A stretch of DNA of 64,000 bases from Austropuccinia psidii (GCA_023105745.1 JALGQZ010000013.1:27018105-27082104); one strand, 5' to 3'. Positions 1-12,302 are shown, counted from the first letter of the stretch. A program made the numbers and translations. Notes: generated by a model not told the origin, from the sequence alone.

Positions 1-701
1 ATTTAACCCCAATTTTGGTTATGTTTATTACTTCAATTGGGATCTGTGGTTCTTCTTCCAGAGGCACATAAGCTGGGTTATCACGTGTGTTTGCTAATCC
101 CCACATGCCAAGTCCATAAAAGTAATTATTTATATTTTCTGATTTATAGAGAATAGTCATATTTCCTCTATATTCTTCAATGGCTATTTGCCACCTCACC
201 ATATTTCTGTTGGCTTCCTTCATGTTCAGAAGTGATTTGACTGTGTTACAGTAAGCTATCACTTCACAAAAATTTTCATTGTGATAATAGTGTAATATTC
301 AACATTCCCAAACCAAAAGTAAGAGCTCCACCGTATATGGCCTCTGTTGGTTTCATTTGTCTTGATATAAAGCATACTGGTACTTCTGTTGGTTTATTAT
401 GAATAATCTGGACTTGGTGTAGGGATTCCCCTAATATATCTTCACATGAATCAATTTACAGCTTGAAGCTTATATTAAAAAAAGGAATGAGAAGTAAAGT
501 TGATCCTGTAAGGGCTATATATATTTTCTAAGATTCTTAACTTCATTTTTGTGTCATATCAAATATTTCTTATTGATTTCAGATTATTTATAGTCATTTA
601 GTCAGAATTGCAAAGTATTTAAGGGGCTGTCTGCAATAAACAGAAAACCCAATAAAAGACAAAATATATTTCTTATTATGGGAAATTGGATTAAGTAAAA
701 C
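1..701 (-). pseudogene. Element A0: decayed Ty3/gypsy pol, RNase H and end of RT
   Basis: Read on the minus strand, this stretch matches the RNase H part of the intact A-family polyprotein at 19531-25233 in order. It runs from the DNPAYVPLE segment near position 60, through the Tyr-Ile-Asp RNase H start near 450, to the end of reverse transcriptase near 670. Many stops and frameshifts interrupt it, so no protein can be made. It continues at 2550 on the far side of a solo LTR. The similarity was read base by base against the intact copy, so the identity is secure, although the exact edges are not. The 3' end of the element lies outside the window. Confidence 0.8.
697..701. repeat. Target-site duplication AAAAC, left copy
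   Basis: The five bases AAAAC directly before the solo LTR recur directly after it (2550-2554). The duplication is perfect and lies inside the decayed pol of A0. Confidence 0.85.
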
Positions 702-2549
702 TGTGAGCCTTGAGGTATATTTTACATATCCAAATAGGCCACAATTATCTTAAAAAGAAATTTTGAAATATACATAACTCATAAATCATGCATATATTCA
801 AAATTCATCATTTTTGATTTCAGAAAAGATGAATAACCTTTTATTGAGTAAGTAAATCCATGAATTTAAGGCCAGATTTGGATTCTACACAAAAATACAC
901 CTAGGGTAGCTCCATAGAGTGAATAAGCTCAAATTAACTCTTTGAGGTGGTAATATGGAAAATACTTCAACACCACATCATTAATACCACATAAAAGATC
1001 TGTGAAAATTTTTTTTTTCTTGATTTTACACCAAAATAATGGGAAAGTGAGAAATCCCATGTTACATATACACTAAGAATAGTTTTATACATGTTTTGAG
1101 CACTTAATATCTCACTTTAAGCTTAAATTTCTATTTTGACGTGAAAAATAAGCAAGGGGGACAAAAGACATCAAAGAGAGCCAGGGTACCCAACTGTGAA
1201 GCCTCAGAGGCGCGGATAGCTCCAAAGCTTGGTTCCATGGCTGATCTTGACCCAATTGGTAAACTAAATCTCTTTGGGAACTTGGTTACCAAGTTACAAC
1301 TACTGTAAAACACCAGAAAATAGCAAATAACCTGCTATTTTGACGTGCCAAGGAGGTAAAGAGCTACTTACACTCCTGTAACCATGTCAATTACTAATGA
1401 CGTTCCATGGATAAACCCCAAAAGAGATATTAAAACACTTTTTGGACTTGTATCCATTGATTTACCTCATAGCAACCAGTCAAACACTGATATTTGCAAT
1501 TCTATGTAGAAATGAGGTAAAACCTTCAAAAATTCATTAAAAGTACAATTCTTAATGAATACTTCTGAGACTTTCAGGACCAATTAAGAACTGTATTATC
1601 TATGGTACAACCAAAAAGAATTTTAGTTTTACTAGTAAAATTAAAAGTTTTACTTACAGTCCATTTTTGGTTATTCTACGTGAAACACTGAATCTTCAAA
1701 AATTCACAGTAAATACAACCTGTGATGAAATTGTCAATAAAATTGATAACTTTGGGAAATCAATGATTAATTTGGAATAAAAGAAGATTTACAAATGTTA
1801 CTCCTTTTATTCTTAACCATATTGGGGTTGGTACTCATGTAAAAGCATCAATTAAGCAATTATGACAATTTTATGTGACAACAGATGATGTAAGTACTAA
1901 TCCAAAAGGGCTTAATGCTTTCTCACTCACTGGTTCTTCTGTTGTTGACTTAAAAGAGGCCTTCTCTTTCTGTTATTTCTGCATCATCATCTTATTATCA
2001 TTTTATATCATTGTTACCAACAAGTAAGTATTAGTTAAACTATTCTTAAGTGTTTTAAATCTTTCAGAATCAATCAGAAAGACGTGAAATCATAGAATTC
2101 AACTATATATTGTTGTAATCCTGCTATAAATCATTTTGATCTCTTAAATCCACAATTCTACATCAAATTTCTCTACTTTTATCTATCAATAAGTTCTTTG
2201 GAGTATTAGTGAGTTATTTATCTTTAATTCTTAAAGTTTTTCTCTAGTAATAGTTTTCTTCAAGGATTAGCTTTATAATTATTCTTGAAAAAGATAATTA
2301 TATATTAAAATAGTTTTATGATTTTAATAAAAGAAGTTTTTATTATTAAATTCTTCTTGTAATTGATTCTTGTAGACAATTACTTGCTCACTGTTAAAAT
2401 CACTAGTAGTGCTTAACATGTGAAAGAAATAATTCTTTAATTATTTAATTGTGGTTATAATAATATTTTATTATTATATTTAATAAGAACAGACATAGTA
2501 CTGTTGATTAATAGTAATATTATCATCAGTTTCATAGTCACATCTTACA
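702..2549 (+). mobile_element. Solo LTR of family A
   Basis: This 1848-bp sequence starts TGTGAGCCTTGAGG and ends CATCTTACA, the same ends as both LTRs of the complete element at 17020-27282, and the two align along their length with scattered differences. A perfect AAAAC duplication flanks it. No internal region is present, so LTR-LTR recombination has probably removed it. It interrupts the A0 pol exactly within the segment coding for the C-terminal part of RT. It keeps the CAACAA|GTAAGT candidate splice donor near 2020 that is also in the complete element. Confidence 0.9.
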
Positions 2550-2554
2550 AAAAC
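2550..2554. repeat. Target-site duplication AAAAC, right copy
   Basis: This mates with the copy at 697-701 and shows the solo LTR was a genuine integration. Confidence 0.85.
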
Positions 2555-2816
2555 TGCTGCTACTTTGTTTTTCTAATATCCAAGCTTAATCCTGAAACAA
2601 TATGTTCAAGTTTTTTAATTTATTCAAAGAAAAAATTATGTTTCTTGAGTGAAACTTTAATGTTCACTTCTTCCACTTTGTCTAGTACTCCTGAAAGCAT
2701 TTAAAGGTTCATATACTAAATTTCATAAAATATCAGTTTGAAATAAATATAACCAATGAGCTATTTCTCAGATAGCTCTGTGGAAAAGATGGTATTAATC
2801 ATTCTTTGAAAGTGTA
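2555..2816 (-). pseudogene. Element A0: RT palm/thumb fragment
   Basis: This continues A0 pol on the minus strand. Reverse complement, the sequence matches the A-family stretch from the post-YIDD region back to the segment reading [13 protein letters not shown]. Stops and frame breaks are frequent. Together with 1-701 and 3301-6301 it forms one element broken by two later events. Confidence 0.7.
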
Positions 2817-3300
2817 TGTTTTCTCTATAAAATCTTAAAATTTCCATTCTATGGAAAAATAACCTTATAAAAATTTTGAGGACAGGAAAACTACTTGATT
2901 TTTAATCAAAGCTTCATAGCCCCACATTAAAATAAAAGCACTCTCAAATAAGAGAAAGGAATTTAAGATATATCTGGAGGAGTAAATAATTAGTGAATAT
3001 TATTCTCACATGAATTACTTTTAGTAAGAACACTACAATTCCAAAAAAGAAGAAATTCAAAAAAAACACAACTAGTAGTCCTTGTTTGAAAAATATTTTC
3101 CTAAACATTTTTTCTTTTTTAAATTCTTTCCCTTAAGTAATATGATTGACTATTTTTTCTTCAAAAACTGTAATTTATGTCTCTTTATTTGAGGAAATTA
3201 TTCTTTATAAATAATTATTTTGATAATTGACATTATATCATGAGTTGTTTTCATAAATTAATGTGTTTTTAAGCTTCAAAACTAAGATTTGTAAACCCAT
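2817..3300 (+). repeat. Insert in A0 with a D-family LTR tail
   Basis: About 480 bp here do not match A-family pol. Bases about 2870-2929 closely match the 3' end of the D-family LTR (the segment with TTTTGAGGACAGG and TTGATTTTTAATCAAAG), in plus orientation. I recognise nothing in the remainder, which is AT-rich. This is most likely a truncated D-family LTR. I could not find its 5' end or a target duplication. Confidence 0.45.
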
Positions 3301-6300
3301 AGGTATATTAAGATTTTTTTAATCAAAATTCTTCCATTTCATAGTGAGTAATAGCTCTAAGTAATTTCTTGGATTTTGGTTTCAAGAAATTAAGATAAAG
3401 TAATTTAAATTAGCTAAGTGGGTTTATGTTCTTGGCCTTGGAAAGCTGGGTAAACGTTTCTTGAATTCTAGTAATTAAAAACCTATCTGAAATGGTGTAG
3501 GTATTAAATTCTATAGAATCACCAACCATCCTTAACTTCCCATTGTTCCAAGAAATAATAGCAGGAGTTTTGACTTGAAGATCCTCATTATGACCTATTT
3601 TACTCAACAAATAAAGCTTAATTAATGCCTGTTTCTGTTTTTCCGAGGCTTCTATAGCTCTTGGGATTGCTTGATGATCCAGTCTCCTCAGTACTGGAGG
3701 ATATTTTATATCAACAATAAAGGTAATTTACACTTAACTTCTTCTGATTGCACCTAATAGTTCATTATCTGAACCAAAGGCATTTGTGTATGTGTGAAAA
3801 AAATTAATGAGCCTCTTTTTCATCTTTGGTGACAATTCTGGATTAACTTGTAATTTACTAAGTTGACTTTACACAAATTATTATTTATGCTTATCCTTAA
3901 CTCAAGATATGACTGATCTTTGTATGGGTATATTGGAAAAGATAAATTTAAATCTCTTTTTAGCTCCAGTTGTGAGATATATGTATTTATGGCTAATGAT
4001 GTTAATGCCATAAATGCTCAATTAGTCTTTACCAAGTATGATTTTCTTAAAAGTAAAATTATCTATCCCTAGTATCTCAGTTTCCATCCTCAAACTTCCT
4101 TCTGGGTGTGGAAATACCAGGTTAGTATCCAATATACCTAGTGGATATATATTATTACTAGGACTGATCAAATTTGCCATTTATATTGGTAAGAGATGTC
4201 TTTTCACATGAGGAAGTATTCTATGAAGGTAGTTTTTCACCACATATTTTCAAAAAAGATTGTGTTTCCAAGTTACCTTTGGCTTCTACATCATTAATCA
4301 AAATTGATTTAGTACAATATTCTCAAGAATTCTAACCTTTTCCTATAGCAGGTTTGGTCTTTTGCATTCTGGAATATTTGATATTGAAAAAGCTATAGGA
4401 ATCATCACTATATTGTGGTAAGTGAGTAAAAGCTTTAGTAAGCTCAAAAATTTCTGTTATTTTCTCAAAATAACACTCTTAAACTGGTTCCTCATCAAAA
4501 ATTGAATAATCGTGGTCACATTCCTCTTTGTCTTCAGCAAGCTGGACCTCTTAAATGACTTTTACTTCATTAATTTTGGTCTTTTTATTACAAGTATTTT
4601 CAAAATTTGATTTGATTCCAAATATGTGAAATTTGAAGATCTCTTTTCCTCTCTTGGATTCTTTGATATGTTCCTAGACTTTATAGGGGTATTAATCAAG
4701 TTTTTACCAATTATAGTCCTTGTGATGATTCCTACCATTGCATATATGCAGTATTCTGTTGAAAATAGCTCTTCAAATATGAATTTCATAGAACGTTGTA
4801 ATTATACTCCAAATTTCCTCAATATTATAATGTTAATAATTGAGTCAAACATATCTGTCTGTAACACAGAGAGTCTGTATTTTCAAGGAAAAATGTGAGT
4901 GGGTTTTCCTTTTCAGGGTTAAAGAGAATTTTCAATTATAAATATCCAGGAGTTGTTAGCCTGCTTAGTTATTATCTCATATTTCCACAAATGTCAATGT
5001 TTTCTGGTGTTGTCTTGCCTGATTTGGTCATGCCATTCCTTGGAGGTCCTGGTAGAAAAAAAGTTCGATTTTTCCACTATGAATTCATCTGGTATGTAAA
5101 GGTATATCTTCAAATTATACACTGTTCTGAGTAATTAAACATTATTTAATTCTACTTAGCCAGATAATCCAGGAAATTCTTCCAGTCAGGAAATGTATTT
5201 TACATTAAATGGCATATATTAAGAGGTATTTCTTGAAAATGGTTCACTATTTATTTTGGAGATATTATCCCTCAAGCTGAAGGCATTTAATATCTAGGAA
5301 TATGTTAATTTGGATCATAGATATCATTATGGATTTCCTTTTCATTTATGATTTTGTCTTTTTTCAGTTTTTCTCTTTCTTTATCACTTTTACCTAAGTA
5401 TTTGATGAATATATTTATGCTATGAGCTGTGTGACTCTATTTTCAGAACATGGTTCTTAAAAATTAATGATCTGGTAATTAATATTATTAATGGAAGTAT
5501 TATCCAGCTAATTTATTAAATTATTCATTAAAATTGTTAATATTTACATCAATAGTAGAATGAATATGTTTAATTTAATTCACAATGTTCTTGGGAAGAT
5601 ATTGTTAATTCTTTCCTGTTCCTTGTATGTAAATCTCATAAGAGTTATGGTCAAATTGAGCACACTGTCCATTTCTTATATCTTCAATTTGGGAATCCTG
5701 TACCCTTGTAGTTTAAATCTGTGCCAATTGGCTTTTCTTTTACCCTTGTTTTTGTTTTTTCTTTGAGCTTCCTGAGTTCTCGTGGTCCCTTGGGATTATT
5801 TTGGGGAGTTCTGAAGCTTTTTCACATCCAGTTGGTGTTTCAGGTCCTTCTTTTGTGAAAAGGTTCTTGATTTTCACTAATTTTTCTTTGCAAGGAATGG
5901 GTATTAAAGCTCCTAAGAGCTCCATGGCCATCTACTTACCTGTAATGTTATTGATGTCTAAGGAAGATCTTATAGCCCCCTGCCAAACTCTTGGATATAT
6001 TTCCCCTTATTCCTATCAGGATGCTCTGAAAAAGGGTTTGTACTGGTACTGGTATAATTATACTTCTGTCACTTGGAAGTTCTTTATCCATCAATAAAGT
6101 ACAATAAATAAGTTCTGTCCCAGAGTTCATGTCAAAATTAGCTGGCACAGACCTTGGTTGATAGGGGGAAGTACTAGAATCCTCCAAAGTCTCCTTTATT
6201 GATGAGGTTCTACTTAATTTGTCTCTGGTATTATCTCTTCCTCTTTGTCAAGAGACATAGGGTTGAACTGAATAATAGCTTACATTAATCCCATGCACCA

Positions 6301-6301
6301 T
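3301..6301 (-). pseudogene. Element A0: decayed gag, protease and RT N-terminus
   Basis: On the minus strand this matches the A-family gag-pol in order. RT N-terminal half lies at about 3310-3800 and the protease region at about 3900-4350, where the DTGA site is lost. The zinc-knuckle region near 4590 has lost its Cys residues, the Gag WWK region is near 4990, and the N-terminal overlap region is at about 5720-6301. The start codon ATG at 6301-6299 has the same context as A (ATGGTGCATRSC). Both the gag-pol frame and the overlapping ORF2 frame contain stops. One 79-codon piece of the gag frame survives at 5948-6187. No function remains. Confidence 0.75.
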
Positions 6302-8463
6302 TTTCACATTTTTATAAGAGCTATTGTAAGGTTTATCTATGAAACTCTTGATAATAGTAACAAATATTAAAAGTAATTTGAATTTCCTCAGTAGAAAATA
6401 TAATATAGCTTAATATTATAACCACAAATTGATAAAATTATTGAGAATAATTATAAATATAAAAAAAGCAGAATTAATTATTATGAAATGAATTAATAAT
6501 AATTTTTTTTAATAATTATAATAGACTATACTTATTCTATTATTATAGTTACTGACAGTTATAATAATAAGAAATATAAAATCTCTTAATTAGACAATTT
6601 ATATGTTGAAAATAAAAAAATTTAACCACTTCTGAGTAATACAAATATCACACACTGTGCATAGATAAATATTATAGAGAAACTCTATATAAAAAAGATA
6701 TAGAAATTCAGAGAAAACATACTTATAATATTTATTCAATGGAATAAGTCAAAAAGCCACAGCTATAGTATTAGATAATGCTCATCAGTTAAAAAATTCC
6801 AAAAATCAAGATTTAAAAGGAATAAAACAAACTTTTTCATGATAAAATAAGATTTGAGAGTTTTTAGAGGAAATTTATGTATTTAAAAGAAATTTTGAGA
6901 AAACAATTTTATATAATAAAATCAATTGTTGGTAATTAAAACAATATAATCTAAATTATATGATTTAAACTCTTCATTTATTGCTTAGAAAGGATAAAAT
7001 TAACTTGATAGTTAATTTAATAATATAAGATTTTATATAGAGTAAAATATTACCTGTTTTAAAATATCTGATTGATTGAATGATGATGATTGACAAAAAA
7101 TGATGTAAAGGCTTCTTTTATGCCTTCAGAGCAGCCCTCATGATAAATAATGGATATAGATGGCGTGTTCAGATAAAAACTGAAAAGCCATGCTTAAAAA
7201 TAAGGTTATTAATTGAAGGTAGCTTATTTTCGATTTAAATTTAAAGTTATCAGTGTTATTCTTAACTGCAAGTAGCTTTATTCATAATTTTAGTTTGTTA
7301 TTTTGATTTTTAATTTGAATTTAACTTATTTATATTAAATTTAATCACATGAAAAGCTTAAAATACACTTCCAAGAAGAAGTCCTTTAAATAAGATTTTT
7401 AATTACTTGTTAAAGAAATCTTAATTTTCTTCAAGCTAATCAATAAAGGTATTTTCAAGGCTAAATACAAAAGAATATTACTGATAAAGAGGAATCAAAT
7501 TTTGATATTTACACAGATAAAATTGATTTCTCATTTGTTTTAAACTTTCAAGTAAATCCATTGAGAATTGAATTTTCTCTGAGTTTTTGAGGTTATTTCT
7601 GTTTTCCACCTAAAAATAGAAATACCTACTAAACCTCAACTTCTGATAAGGTTTAAATGCTTTGAGATTTAATTTGGAGCTTATTTAATATTATTTGAAC
7701 TCAATTAAGCTTTGAAAGTTTATAAAACCTTGATTACAAGCCTGAATATGGGGATTTACCTTTGGCGGCTTGTAATTACTGGCTAAAAGGGGGATAAACC
7801 AGTTTAAATTTTAATCTTCAATTGAAGCTTAATCTTAAACTTCAAATAAGGTTGAAAATCCTTCAATGAAGGAGGAAAACCTTATTTGGGTTCTTTCAGA
7901 TCCCAAAAGCTGGGTACCCTGACTTTTTTTGCCTTTTTTACTTTGTCCCACCTTTTTGTGTGAATTTTCCCCTTTCATTTATTTAAAGCCATACAATGGC
8001 TTTAAACCAATGTAAATCCAGCTCACACAGGATTCAAATTCTGTATGGAAAATTGCTAGCCAATTCAGTAAATATACAAAACACCTCAAGTTTAACTGAA
8101 GTTTTATGAGTTTGCATAAACCTTATGCAACTTCAAATATAAGCTTGAATTTAACAACTAAAAAATTTGAGTAAAAATCATGAAATTATGAAATTGTACT
8201 ATGAGATTCTTGAATCTTCCAATAACACTAGAAATGAACAATTTTTGGTATAACACCCTATGGGTCTAAAGTAGGCAATTTTTGGCTTGGAATTCAAAAA
8301 TGACATAATATTTATAACTTTATTTCTCAAAAATAGAGTTATACTTTTTTTTGTTATTTTTCATTCTAAATTAATTTGATAAGTCTGTTTATGGCTAAAT
8401 CAAATTTATGAAAATCTATTTGTGGCCTTATGGGTATATCGTACGTACCTCACAGGCTCACAG
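6302..8463 (-). mobile_element. A0 leader and diverged 5' LTR (tentative)
   Basis: This is a very AT-rich stretch with no credible ORF. At 8463, reading the minus strand, the sequence begins TGTGAGCCTGTGAGGTA and continues with a run resembling the A and D LTR starts (ATACCCATAAGGCCACAAAT). This is the expected place for the 5' LTR of the minus-strand A0 element. Its inner end and target duplication could not be placed. The 75 bases 8464-8538 are unassigned flank. Confidence 0.4.
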
Positions 8464-8538
8464 CTATACAAGTATTAAAATAACAAAACACACACCTTTT
8501 GGTGAGTTTTTGGCCAAGTATATTTGAAAGGAAGAGCC

Positions 8539-9299
8539 TGTTACAGGGGCTCTTCTAAGTGAAGAGGACCTGGAACTCAATGAACAGACTTACTTATGGA
8601 GGGCTCAGGATATGGTAAGAAAAGAGTACACTGAAGAGTGTTAAGAGATGAATTACTAAATAAAAGAATATAAGAAAAGCAGCAACAAATAATAAGAGTA
8701 AGAATAGAATAGCCAACCACAAACAAGTCCAAGTCCACTGTTTCAAGCTGTCAGAATGGAAAGAGAAGGGTTAATAAGGATATGGCTACCCAACTCATAC
8801 TGTACAGGTGAAGAAAGAAAAAAGGCTAAGAATAAAATAAAATCAAATAATTATAATACCCAAAATAAGGATAAGAATAATTTTAAAATAATAAATATAC
8901 TAAATTAATTCACTGGGGAAAAGTCCTCAGGGGGAGGAAGAGGGGCTGGTATATGTGAGAATCACCAGCCCTGATCCAGACAGAGAATTTTCATGAGAAG
9001 ATTTGATGATTGAATTGAGTCTGGCCAATACAGGTATTGTATGGCTGTACAGGATCTGTACAAGAGAAGTGGTGGTATTGGCTGATCATACAGTTTGGAG
9101 ATGGTGTATCCAAACTGTATTGGGTAATTCCAACCTGTACAAGTATTGACAGGCTGTTTTTATGAAACAGACTGTATGCATGTTTCAGCAAAGAAGATTG
9201 CTGAAACTGAATGCTGATACATACAATGGATTTGCTGGTTTGAGGTGTTTGAGTGGGTGTAAGTATGAATAACCTTACCCCTGATTAGTGGTTGTTACA
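8539..9299 (-). mobile_element. 3' LTR of element B
   Basis: The LTR starts TGTAACAACCAC at 9299 (minus strand) and ends GCCCCTGTAACA at 8539. It aligns with 30048-30810 throughout. The polypurine tract directly upstream (9300-9313) identifies it as the 3' LTR. It contains several CTGTACA motifs near 9040-9140. Confidence 0.85.
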
Positions 9300-9313
9300 G
9301 TATCCCCCTCTTG
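9300..9313 (-). other. Polypurine tract of element B
   Basis: Minus-strand AAGAGGGGGATAC lies directly before the LTR start TGTAACA. This is the expected place and composition for the plus-strand primer of reverse transcription. Confidence 0.75.
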
Positions 9314-10184
9314 GAACTGGTGGGCTCCTGAACACCATAATACCCTGCCATTGTTGAGTGGCATCTCAATATCCCTCCATTTGTTTTTCAAAAATTTGTT
9401 TTTAATTATATTTTCCTCTTGACCATTATCCTGAAAATCCACTTCTCATTTATTCACTGTCATTCTTGATTTGAATTATCTTCTCCCTTCTTTTAACTTG
9501 AGTAAGTGCTTTCCACTTTGAAATATGCTTCTTCTTTTGGATTCAGTAATTTACTTCCTTTCAAGGAATGGCCTTTGGGTTGTATCCAAGAATGAGTTCC
9601 ATAGAGCTCTTCTGCTCAAAATTTGATGTCCAATGAGTATATGTTCATATAAATAATTGTGAATGGGCCAGCTTGATCTTTTGTCCCTTCTTGCCCTGAT
9701 TGGAATCCCTTCAAAAGTCTTCAATGGGGGTCTTGTCCCCATTGTCCCCAAAAATGCTTTAAAATATGGATTTGAGGCCCAATTGGCCATACCATTGAAT
9801 TTGGGTCATGGCCCTTCTTATGGCCATTTTTGGCCCTTTTTGGTCTTGGGTTGACTTTGGGGTCCTACAGTCCGTGGGGGCCATTGGTGACCCCTGAGCC
9901 CAAGATTTATGGGGCTTCAGAGGTCCCATGAGACCATAAAATTGGTCCATGGCCTGGGCCCATTATAAGGGTCCAGGAACATAAAGATTGTGACCTCCCC
10001 AAAGTTGCAGGGGAGGTCCAGGGTGGTGACTTCAGTCCAAGAGAGACATGGACTCACCACCTTAAGGACTTTGAGGGGGGGACCATCATTGAGTTATGGC
10101 CCCCACTTCCTTGAGGTCATTTTCTTCAGACTTGAAGTGACTTAATCTGACTCCTTGAATCTTCTGCTTTCATACTCCTTATTC
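9314..10184. other. Non-coding 3' internal region of B with a GC-rich island
   Basis: Bases about 9660-10090 are visibly richer in G and C than anything around them, with many GGCCC and GGGCC runs. Open frames on both strands (for example 9663-9854 and 9759-9950) resemble no family I know, and their length is explained by the low stop density of GC-rich DNA. The island lies directly upstream of the antisense ORF and contains a TATA-like ATTATAAGGG at about 9962, so it could hold that ORF's promoter. This is inference only. Confidence 0.4.
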
Positions 10185-11351
10185 ATGAGTTCCAAACTGA
10201 CTGAACTCACTGAATCTTCCCCTTCTGCGCCTCCACCATCTGTCCTTCATGGTTCTGGCATTCTCAGTCGATTTTCTTCACCATCAATGGCTTCTTCTGG
10301 TCATTTTGATCCCACCCAAACTTATGATGGTTACAAGGCAGTTGAAGTTCTTTATCCTGCTTGTACTGAATGTTTGGCAAAGGGAAAAGATTGTTTTGAG
10401 CATTACAATCCCAGATCTTCAAAATGTCACTACTGCTTTATTGGGAAGAAGCCCTGCCGCTGTACTGGGAAGCAAGCTTCAAGCTTCAGGAGGTATTTTT
10501 GGAGTAAGAAAGATGGGCCTTTTGGAAAAGAGTTCCCAGTTTCTGAGGCCCCTACTCTTGATGGTACTTCAGGATATTATGCTTGAAATGGATACTGATA
10601 TCTTGATTCAGTGACTTGTTATAGGCAGAGGGATTTGGCCAGGTGGACTGATGTTTGAGGACCCATCCCAGTTGGTGGTAGGTCAATAAACTCCAGCTCG
10701 GAAGTCCCAATTTCCAAGATCAACACTGAAGGCATAGTGAAAAGAATAAGACAAATTTCCAATTCCCCACCTGATACGGATGCAGAAGGTAGTGATGAGT
10801 TGGATGGTGAAGAAGTTGAGGTGGTTCCTAATTCTGCTGGTCATCCATCCAATACTTCTCCTTCCCAGCCTCCTGCCAGGAGACTTCAAAGTCAAGTAAT
10901 CCCCAGTACCCCCAGAACGTTTCAACCCACTCTTGCTACCATTCCTCCTGCTTCACCACACTCTTCCCACAACAGGGCTTCCTTGAATCCAGCAGTAAGA
11001 CCATCCCCCATAGTCACCTCAAAACAACTCCAACCTGTGGCCACTACCAGTAGAAGAAGAGAAGAGCTTTCCCCTTTGCCGTTTTCTGCCGCTCAAGTGT
11101 TTCAGCTTAGGGATCAATGGCCTATCCGGGTTACCAGAGAAGATCCAAATACGGCAAGTGATAATCAGGATTCTGTGGCCATGTTATTTAGGAGGGTTGA
11201 TAGAAATAGCAAGGAGGTGATTATGTATGCTAATTATAGGACTATTCTAGGGACTTCTTCTGAGGGGATGGATGCAAAATTTGCCTTGTATGAAGATGAG
11301 TTGATTAATGATTTTCAGAAAATGTTTGAATATTTGGGTAGAGATGACTAG
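10185..11351 (+). pseudogene. Antisense ORF of chromovirus B with Zn2Cys6-like motif, broken
   Basis: This ORF runs opposite to element B, between its chromodomain and 3' LTR. Part one (10185-10586, 133 codons, ATG at 10185) has a Ser/Pro-rich N-terminus. It then has Cys60, 63, 70, 81, 84 and 91 in the spacing C-X2-C-X6-C-X10-C-X2-C-X6-C, which fits the fungal Zn(II)2Cys6 binuclear cluster. Part two (10737-11351, 204 codons) is an acidic segment, a long Pro/Ser/Gln-rich stretch, and a conserved-looking C-terminus ending in YLGRDD. Between them a third-frame segment reads on into part two after a TGA near 10651, so one ORF of about 385 codons has been broken by a frameshift and a stop. I recall closely similar proteins as very common 'hypothetical proteins' in Austropuccinia. 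The function is unknown; a DNA-binding role is inferred only from the Cys spacing. Confidence 0.65.
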
Positions 11352-12062
11352 TTTCCTTTTCCCTGTTTGTTTTTGGTTTGAATTCTATCCCCACTCTTAT
11401 AACTACTAAAATAAAACATAAAAAATAATTGGAACCTCCCAAAACATGATTTGGGAGGGGATGCTGCTGCTTTTAAGAAAATAAAATAAAAGAAATATAC
11501 AAGTAAAGAAAAGGAAGAAAATGAGAGAAAAAGAGAGTAGAGAAAAGAAAATAGAGGAATTCCTGAGGTTGTCCTTCTTGTGGTGAGTTGCTTGATTTTT
11601 GGCCAAGGATTTTCTGAAAGATAAAAACCAAGCATTTGATTCTCACAGAGTGGCCAAGGTGATGTTTTACAAGAAGTAGAACCCTCAGGGATTCATACCA
11701 GGAGATGGAACTTACTTTAATAACTTTCACTTCCTACCAAGCACCATAAAACAGGTAACTTTGCCATAATTGACTTGAAGTAATGAATGTCTTGAATAAA
11801 TATGATTGGCATAAGTTGGAAAAGAATAGAGAAATAAAAGATAGAAAGAAAGAAGGAATTTTGCCATATCTTGATGAAAGGTCCAAATTCGAGGATATTG
11901 ATGTTGCAAGGCCTTCTGAATCTGTCCAAAGAATAAACAAGTGCTCACAAAGTGACCAAGGTGATTCTTAAAACACAATTTGGGTAGAATACCCCCTTAA
12001 AGGTGCATGCCAGGAGAGGAACTTACTTTCATAACCTCTTCTCCCCACCAAGCACCATAAAA
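11352..12062. repeat. B internal spacer with two imperfect direct repeats
   Basis: The blocks at about 11625-11754 and 11925-12062 share the order CACARAGTGRCCAAGGTGAT, then CCAGGAGA.GGAACTTACTTT, then CCAAGCACCATAAAA, and lie about 305 bp apart. No ORF of note was found. The repeats lie between the chromodomain stop and the 3' end of the antisense ORF, so they could include the ends of the two convergent transcripts. Confidence 0.55.
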
Positions 12063-12302
12063 TCAAACTATTGAGGTAATTGGGCCAGGCTTGTCTGGAT
12101 ACAATGAATGGAAATTCTTGACAAGGTCTGGTGAGTTGGTAAGGTTATAAGCTGGCTCACAAGTTTTTCTTTTTGGGTCTTCACTTAATCCTTTCCACTC
12201 TACAAGATACCATAATTTACCGCTTTTGAGTTTTGAGTCCAGAACCTGAGCCACTTCCCATTCTTCTTGCTCCTCCACTAGAACTGGTGGTGGTGGTGTG
12301 GG
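12063..12302 (-). pseudogene. Element B integrase C-terminus with chromodomain
   Basis: The minus strand codes for a Pro-rich linker followed by an acidic stretch and a chromodomain: EEWEVAQVLDSKLK, then WYLVEWKGL, then EPAYNL, ending at a stop at 12065-12063. Chromodomains at the integrase C-terminus define chromoviruses and guide integration to modified chromatin. The domain is nearly complete, but the conserved Trp before EPAYNL is Cys here. Upstream it is cut from the rest of integrase by the C-family LTR. Removing that insert restores the reading frame across the joint, which supports the placement. Confidence 0.8.

Noticed and set aside
6302..8463. Search for a host gene in the only long stretch without retroelement coding
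   Set aside because: No ORF of useful length, no splice-consistent exons and extreme AT content; position and the TGTGAGCC edge fit a decayed LTR and leader better.
9551..9950. Overlapping ORFs on both strands in the GC-rich island of B
   Set aside because: Stop codons are rare in GC-rich DNA; there is no start context, domain or family resemblance to support either strand.
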